Source: Enemella evansiae
GTDB lineage: Bacteria; Pseudomonadota; Alphaproteobacteria; Rhodobacterales; Rhodobacteraceae
Reading direction: 5' to 3'
Length of the DNA: 64,000 nucleotides
Assembly: GCA_017255395.1 (NCBI GenBank)
Contig: JAFKDC010000001.1
Coordinates: 1-64,000, forward strand
Of this stretch, positions 59,715 to 64,000 are shown in pieces (the stretch's first letter is position 1; the number at the start of each line of letters is the position of its first letter). The notes below the pieces were generated by a model. The model was given only the letters and a program-made list of their open reading frames with translations, did not search any database and was not told where the DNA came from. A program made the position numbers and the translations under genes.

Positions 59715-60564
59715 GCCTCTGGCTGCGCGGCTGCGCCAAGGCAGCGGGGCGCAGCGCCATGTGCCGGTTCACGTCCTTGTACAGCAGGTAGCGGAACGGC
59801 CCCGGCCCGCCCGCATAGCAGGCCTGCGGGCAGAAGGCGCGCAGCCACATGAAATCGCCGGCCTCGACCTCGACCCAGTCGTTGTTCAGCTTGTAGACCG
59901 CCTTGCCCTCGAGCACGTAAAGCCCGTGCTCCATGACGTGGGTTTCAAGGAAGGGGATCACGCCACCGGGCTGCAGGGTGACGATGGTCACATGCATGTC
60001 GTGCCGCAGGTCGGCGGGATCGGCAAAGCGCGTCGTGGCCCATGCGCCCTTGGTGTCCGGCATCGGCGTCGGCGCGATGTCGGTCTCGTTCAGGATCAGC
60101 ACGTCCGGCTCCGTCAGGCCCGGGGCCGGTTCCCAGATCTTGCGCACCCAGTGGAACCGCAGCACGTCCGCGCCCCGGTTGTGCAGCCGCCAGTCGGCGC
60201 TGGGCGGCAGGTAGGCATAGCCGCCGGGCGTCAGGACATGCGTCTCGCCGTTCACGTCCAGCGTGGCCTCACCCTCGACCACGAAGAGCACGCCCTGTGC
60301 GCCCTCTTCGGTCTCGGGCATGTCAGAGCCGCCGCCAGGCTGGACCTCCATGATGTACTGGCTGAAGGTCTCGGCAAAGCCCGACATCGGGCGGGCGATC
60401 ACCCAGAGCCGCGTGTCGGTCCAGCCGGGCAGAAAGCTGGTGACGATGTCGCGCATCGTGCCCTTGGGGATCACCGCATAGGCCTCTGTAAAGATGGCGC
60501 GGTCGGTCAGAAGCTGGTCCTGCCCGGGCAGGCCGCCGGTCGGGGCGTAGTACTTGGGTGCCAT
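59698..60564 (-). CDS. allE: (S)-ureidoglycine aminohydrolase
   Basis: A 288-residue bicupin. The C-terminal cupin holds the metal ligands (LETHVMEHGLYVLEG, about 213-227) and the N-terminal cupin is mostly structural. The enzyme releases ammonia from ureidoglycine to give ureidoglycolate in purine/allantoin breakdown; ureidoglycolate then yields glyoxylate and urea. This makes it a logical neighbour of bhc and malate synthase. Length fits the UGHY/YlbA family. Convergent with bhcR. Confidence 0.88.
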   Translation of the reverse strand: MAPKYYAPTGGLPGQDQLLTDRAIFTEAYAVIPKGTMRDIVTSFLPGWTDTRLWVIARPMSGFAETFSQYIMEVQPGGGSDMPETEEGAQGVLFVVEGEATLDVNGETHVLTPGGYAYLPPSADWRLHNRGADVLRFHWVRKIWEPAPGLTEPDVLILNETDIAPTPMPDTKGAWATTRFADPADLRHDMHVTIVTLQPGGVIPFLETHVMEHGLYVLEGKAVYKLNNDWVEVEAGDFMWLRAFCPQACYAGGPGPFRYLLYKDVNRHMALRPAALAQPRSQRLKAAE

Positions 60565-60693
60565 CTCAGGTCTCCGTCAAAGCCGTGTTCGACCGAGTAT
60601 GCGCCGCGCTCATTGCCCATGAAAGCCGCAATGATCGGACAGGTCTTTTCCGAGAAATTTGAAAGTCACCGCAAGCGGCGCGTTCGGGACCGA
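60565..60693. other. Upstream region of ureidoglycine aminohydrolase
   Basis: The stretch from the allE start to the dispersed element holds no gene; it should carry the allE promoter. A weak inverted TCGGA/TCCGA pair is present near 60637. The rest of the 322-bp gap up to the malate synthase stop is filled by the repeat (60694-60785), a hairpin (60824-60845) and a terminator (60851-60879). Confidence 0.5.
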
Positions 60694-60785
60694 GGGGCGC
60701 TGCCCCCGGACCCCCGGGATATTTGAAGACAGAAGAAGCAGGGGGCGCGCCTTATCTTCTTTGGTTTTCCAAATACCTCGGAGGG
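60694..60785 (+). repeat. Dispersed intergenic element, copy B (full length)
   Basis: Hairpin GGGGC-N3-GCCCC (60694-60706), then CGGACCCCCGGGATATTT and GACAGAAGAAGCAGGGGG, then an inverted half (CTTCTTTGG at 60756-60764, AAATACCTCGG to 60781). Pairing of the two halves gives a long imperfect stem. It is nearly co-linear with copy A at 69-154, and a stem like that at 42-61 follows at 60824-60845. Confidence 0.7.
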
Positions 60786-60823
60786 CGAGCATGGCGAGCG
60801 GGAGGCAGAGCCTCCCCGGTCGG

Positions 60824-60845
60824 TCGCCTGCCGCAAGGCAGGCGA
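60824..60845. other. Hairpin shared with the left-edge element
   Basis: Perfect 9-bp stem TCGCCTGCC/GGCAGGCGA with loop GCAA. Nearly the same stem is at 41-61. In this copy it follows the dispersed element, in the other it precedes it, so it may be an independent mobile or modular part of the same family. Confidence 0.5.
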
Positions 60846-60850
60846 ACCAC

Positions 60851-60879
60851 AAAGAAAAAGGCGGGCCCGAAGGCCCGCC
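60851..60879 (-). terminator. Intrinsic terminator of glcB
   Basis: On the minus strand, stem GGCGGGCC/GGCCCGCC closed by a TTCG tetraloop and followed by CTTTTTCTTT. It starts 8 nt beyond the malate synthase stop. Strong stem, stable tetraloop and T-rich tail make it the clearest Rho-independent terminator in the window. Confidence 0.85.
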
Positions 60880-60886
60880 CGATCCG

Positions 60887-63043
60887 TCACCCTGCCTTCA
60901 GTTGCAGGCGGCGCCGGTGCAGGACCGGCTCGGTGTAGCCGGAGGGTTGCTCGCGGCCTTCGAAGACCAGATCGCAGGCGGCCTGATAGGCGATCCCGTC
61001 GAAGTCGGGCGCCATCGGACGGTACAGCGGATCGCCAGCGTTCTGGCGGTCCACCACCTCGGCCATCTGCTGCATGATCTCAGAGACCTCCTGCCGCGAC
61101 ACGACGCCGTGGTGCAGCCAGTTGGCGATGTGCTGGGCCGAGATGCGGCAGGTCGCGCGGTCTTCCATGAGACCCACGTCATTGATGTCGGGCACCTTGG
61201 AGCAGCCGACGCCCTGATCGATCCAGCGCACCACGTAGCCGAGGATGCCCTGAGCGTTGTTCTCGACCTCGCGGCGGATCTGCGCCGGGGTCCACTTGCG
61301 GTAGGCCGCCAGCGGGATATCCAGCAGCGCGTCGACGTAGGCCCGGCGCCCGCCCTTGGCCAGTTGCGCCTGCACCGCCAGCACGTCGACCTTGTGGTAA
61401 TGCGTGGCGTGCAGCGTCGCCGCCGTGGGCGAGGGCACCCATGCGCAGTTGGCACCCGCGCGGGGGTGCTCGATCTTGGCCTCCAGCATCGCGGCCATGC
61501 TGTCGGGCTGCGCCCACATGCCCTTGCCGATCTGCGCCTTGCCGGACAGCCCGCATTCCAGACCGATATCGACGTTCTGGTTCTCGTAGGCGGTGATCCA
61601 GCCCTTGCGCTTGATGAAATCCTTGCGGCTGAAGGGCCCGGCCTCCATCGAGGTGTGGATCTCGTCGCCCGTGCGGTCGAGGAAGCCGGTGTTGATGAAG
61701 CACACGCGATGCTGCGCGGCGCGGATGCACTCTTTGAGGTTCACCGAGGTGCGGCGTTCCTCGTCCATGATGCCCAGCTTCACGGTGTAGCGCGGCAGGC
61801 CAAGCGCCTCTTCGACATGGGTGAAGATCGCGTCGGAGAAGGCGACCTCTTCCGGGCCGTGCATCTTGGGCTTCACCACGTAGACCGAGCCGGCGACCGA
61901 GTTGCGCGGCCCGTCGGTCTTGGCGAGGTCGTGCTTCGCGATCAGCGTGGTGACCATCGCGTCCATCAGGCCTTCGAAGATCTCGTTGCCGTCGCGGTCG
62001 AGGATCGCGGGGTTGGTCATCAGGTGGCCGACGTTGCGCACCAGCAGCAGCGCGCGGCCCTTCAGGCTGACCTCGCCCTCGGTGCCGGTGTAGGTCCGGT
62101 CGGCGTTCAGCTTGCGGGTCACCGACGTGCCGCCCTTCTCGAAGGTCTCGGACAGGTCGCCCTTCATCAGGCCCAGCCAGTTGCGGTAGGCTTGGATCTT
62201 GTCGGCGGCATCCACGCAGGCCACCGAATCCTCGCAGTCGCAGATGGCCGAGACGGCGGATTCCAGCAGCACGTCCGCCAGGCCCGAGGGCGTCTGCGCC
62301 CCGATCGGGTGGTTGCGGTCGAAGACCAGTTCGACGTGCAGCCCGTTGTTCTTCAGCAGCACGGATGACGGCGCCGAGGCCTCGCCCCGGTAGCCCACGA
62401 AAGCCTCGGGCGTTTTCAGCGTCGAGCCGTCCACCACCAGCGCGCCGTCCTTGACGCTGTAGGCCTGAGCGCGGACATGCGAGGTCTCTGTCAGCGGGAA
62501 GATCTGGTCGAGGAAGACCGCAGCCCGGGCCACGACCCGCGCCCCGCGCCCGTCGTCGAACCCGCCCTTGGGCGGCAGGCCACCCATGGCGTCGGTGCCG
62601 TAGAAACCATCGTAGAGGCTGCCCCAGCGGGCGTTGGCCGCATTCAGGACAAAGCGCGCATTGGTCACCGGCACCACAAGCTGCGGGCCGGGAACCGTGG
62701 CGATCTCGGGATCGACATTCGCGGTCTGGATGGTGAAATCGCCCCCCTCGGGGACGATATAGCCGATCTCTTCGAGGAAGGCCTTGTAGGCGTCGCCGTC
62801 ATGCGCCTTGCCCGCGCGCTCGCGGTGCCAGGCGTCGATCTGCGATTGCAGATCCTCGCGGCGCGCGAGCAGCGCCCGGTTCTTCGGGCCGAAGTCATGC
62901 GCCAGCCCCGACAGCCCGGCCCAGAAGGCATCCGCCGTGACGCCGGTGCCGGGCAGCACCTCTGTTTCGAGAAACGCGGCAAGCTCGGAAGCGACGGACA
63001 GGCCTTCTCTGGTCACGCGGTCTTGGGTCTGGGGCACGGGCAT
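60887..63043 (-). CDS. glcB: Malate synthase G
   Basis: A 718-residue malate synthase G (E. coli GlcB has 723). It condenses glyoxylate and acetyl-CoA to malate. Conserved blocks include [31 protein letters not shown] and [17 protein letters not shown] (each split by the protein's order), and the catalytic Asp region [10 protein letters not shown] near the C-terminus. I use the ATG at 63043 (MPVPQTQ). An AAGGAG abuts it, so the true start may be a little downstream. Beside bhc it gives a second fate for glyoxylate. Confidence 0.93.
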   Translation of the reverse strand: MPVPQTQDRVTREGLSVASELAAFLETEVLPGTGVTADAFWAGLSGLAHDFGPKNRALLARREDLQSQIDAWHRERAGKAHDGDAYKAFLEEIGYIVPEGGDFTIQTANVDPEIATVPGPQLVVPVTNARFVLNAANARWGSLYDGFYGTDAMGGLPPKGGFDDGRGARVVARAAVFLDQIFPLTETSHVRAQAYSVKDGALVVDGSTLKTPEAFVGYRGEASAPSSVLLKNNGLHVELVFDRNHPIGAQTPSGLADVLLESAVSAICDCEDSVACVDAADKIQAYRNWLGLMKGDLSETFEKGGTSVTRKLNADRTYTGTEGEVSLKGRALLLVRNVGHLMTNPAILDRDGNEIFEGLMDAMVTTLIAKHDLAKTDGPRNSVAGSVYVVKPKMHGPEEVAFSDAIFTHVEEALGLPRYTVKLGIMDEERRTSVNLKECIRAAQHRVCFINTGFLDRTGDEIHTSMEAGPFSRKDFIKRKGWITAYENQNVDIGLECGLSGKAQIGKGMWAQPDSMAAMLEAKIEHPRAGANCAWVPSPTAATLHATHYHKVDVLAVQAQLAKGGRRAYVDALLDIPLAAYRKWTPAQIRREVENNAQGILGYVVRWIDQGVGCSKVPDINDVGLMEDRATCRISAQHIANWLHHGVVSRQEVSEIMQQMAEVVDRQNAGDPLYRPMAPDFDGIAYQAACDLVFEGREQPSGYTEPVLHRRRLQLKAG

Positions 63044-63073
63044 CTCCTTGGCGGGTCTGTGCGGCGGCGCGTA

Positions 63074-63115
63074 TGGTATGCCGCGGTGCACAATGGCTTT
63101 GGATGGGTCATACCA
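63074..63115. promoter_or_regulatory. Inverted TGGTATG/CATACCA pair upstream of glcB
   Basis: Perfect 7-bp arms separated by 28 nt, 31-72 bp upstream of the malate synthase start. The right arm read on the minus strand is TGGTATGACC, resembling half-sites of FadR-type GntR regulators, a family that includes the glycolate regulator GlcC. Such a regulator is not in the window. Confidence 0.35.
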
Positions 63116-63186
63116 GACAGGCCGCCCCCCGGTCATGCCCAAATTCCGAAAGGCGTTTCAAGGAAAGGAAGACAATCGCCCGCGTG

Positions 63187-64000
63187 CTAGGCCGGTTCGG
63201 CGGCCTTTTGCTGCGCCAGCGGGCGCGTGGTGCCCTTGCGCGGCGTCCCGGCCACGTAGGTTTCGGCGATGGCCCGGTCGTCCCCCATGACCTGCAGGAC
63301 AAAGAGTTCCTCGGCCAGCGTTCCGGCGCGTTCGCACCGCAGCGCCATGGCCGGGGTCGCCCGGCTGTCCAGCACCACGACATCCGCCTCTGTGCCCGCG
63401 TCCAGTGTGCCGATGCGGTCCTGAAGTCCCAGCACGCAGGCATTGCCGCGCGTCGCCCAGTGGAAGGCGTTCAGCGGGTGCAGCGCATGGCCCTGCAATT
63501 GCAGCACCTTGTAGCCCTCGTTCAGGGTCTGGAGCATGGAATAGCTGGTCCCGGCACCCACATCGGTGGCGATGCCGCTGGTGATGCCGCGCGCGCCAAG
63601 GCCCGGCGCGTCGAACAGCCCGCTGCCAAGGAACAGGTTCGAGGTCGGGCAAAAGACCGGATGCGCCCCGGTCTCTGCCAGTGCGCCGATCTCGCGCGGG
63701 GTCAGGTGGATGGCATGGCCCAGCAGCGTCTTCGGCCCCAGAAGGCCAAAGCCCTCGTAGACGTCGAGGTAATCGCGCGCCTCGGGGTAGAGTTCGGCGG
63801 TATAGGCGATCTCGGCGCGGTTCTCGGACAGATGCGTCTGGACGTGGCATTCGGGGTGCTCGGCGGCAAGCGTGCCCGCCATGGCCAGCTGTTCCGGCGT
63901 CGAGGTGATGGCGAAACGCGGCGTGATGACATAGCCGTTGCGCCCCTTGCCGTGCCAGCGGTCGATCAGCGCCTTGCTGTCGTCGTAGCCGCTTTGGGCG
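63187..64000 (-). CDS. guaD: Guanine deaminase, 5' part beyond the right edge
   Basis: The C-terminal 270 residues of an amidohydrolase; the frame stays open to the window edge (reading GYVITPRFAITSTPEQL near 63910). Guanine deaminase markers include HVQTHLSEN, the zinc His in LLGHAIHLT, FCPTSNLFLGSG and ATDVGAGTSYSM. It converts guanine to xanthine. With the ureidoglycine aminohydrolase gene it indicates purine catabolism in this region. The start and the first HxH metal motif lie outside the window. Confidence 0.85.
   Translation of the reverse strand, partial: AQSGYDDSKALIDRWHGKGRNGYVITPRFAITSTPEQLAMAGTLAAEHPECHVQTHLSENRAEIAYTAELYPEARDYLDVYEGFGLLGPKTLLGHAIHLTPREIGALAETGAHPVFCPTSNLFLGSGLFDAPGLGARGITSGIATDVGAGTSYSMLQTLNEGYKVLQLQGHALHPLNAFHWATRGNACVLGLQDRIGTLDAGTEADVVVLDSRATPAMALRCERAGTLAEELFVLQVMGDDRAIAETYVAGTPRKGTTRPLAQQKAAEPA

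Noticed and set aside
940-62368. Long open frames antisense to real genes (for example plus-strand 940-2367, 3504-4925, 48310-50562, 52736-55486, 55188-57554 and 60659-62368)
   Set aside because: High G+C makes antisense frames long by chance. Their translations are rich in His, Arg, Gln and Gly, show no family motif, lack ribosome-binding sites, and lie over well-supported genes on the other strand.
1-64000. CRISPR array, tRNA, rRNA, prophage or insertion sequence
   Set aside because: No regularly spaced direct repeats, no cloverleaf-like or rRNA-like stretch noticed, and no transposase, integrase or phage structural motif among the translated genes.

Overview
This window is G+C-rich DNA from an alphaproteobacterium, most probably a Rhodobacterales (Rhodobacteraceae, Paracoccus/Roseobacter-like). 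The evidence is the combination of the quinohemoprotein amine dehydrogenase genes (qhp), the beta-hydroxyaspartate cycle (bhc), a Gfa-type formaldehyde-activating enzyme, accessory genes of PQQ-dependent alcohol dehydrogenases, and a dispersed intergenic element (hairpin plus GGATATTT...GACAGAAGAA) of the sort common between roseobacter genes. I see no phage, transposase, CRISPR array, rRNA or tRNA. The last gene runs off the right edge.

Layout. (1) 206-16244: regulators and assembly factors for periplasmic quinoprotein oxidation. Two small secreted proteins; a NahK/FlhS-like soluble hybrid kinase, a NosP-like FIST sensor and an ErbR/FlhR-like response regulator; gfa; a seven-gene overlapping MoxR-DUF58-VWA (mxaRSACKL/Bat-like) operon; a secreted protein of unknown function; a second two-component system. 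(2) 16327-26413: a Ped/Lut-type ABC system (substrate-binding protein, beta-propeller, ATPase, PedC-like permease), interleaved with a NitT/TauT-type ABC importer and two small periplasmic proteins. Divergent from it lie an MxaD-like SRPBCC protein, a second beta-propeller and a SoxYZ-like carrier. The quinoprotein dehydrogenase served by these genes is not in the window. (3) 26449-33207: pncB and pncA (NAD salvage), a YegD-like Hsp70, trhO, an MFS transporter and an aldose epimerase. (4) 33342-43123: a ten-gene divergent GAK locus: amphi-Trp protein, two phosphatases, HprK-related kinase B, ATP-grasp enzyme, a PhoU-APH fusion, a CofD-like enzyme, a ribbon-helix-helix protein, a CHAD protein and a ParA ATPase. 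It is the best candidate for an undescribed system. (5) 43353-52711: the complete qhp locus. All four crosslink pairs are present in the gamma subunit, and a perfect 20-bp inverted repeat sits between qhpA and qhpG. (6) 52742-64000: a GAPDH paralog, bhcDCBA with bhcR, (S)-ureidoglycine aminohydrolase, malate synthase G and guanine deaminase.

How it fits together. The cell is equipped to oxidise alcohols and primary amines in the periplasm with quinone cofactors (PQQ in region 2, CTQ in region 5), to handle the aldehydes (Gfa), and to assimilate C2 units through glyoxylate by two routes, the beta-hydroxyaspartate cycle and malate synthase. Purine/ureide breakdown is a further nitrogen and possible glyoxylate source. 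Most genes are in tightly overlapping minus-strand operons (ATGA, GTGA or TGATG junctions), which fixed many starts. Coordinates were read by eye; functions are family-level inferences.
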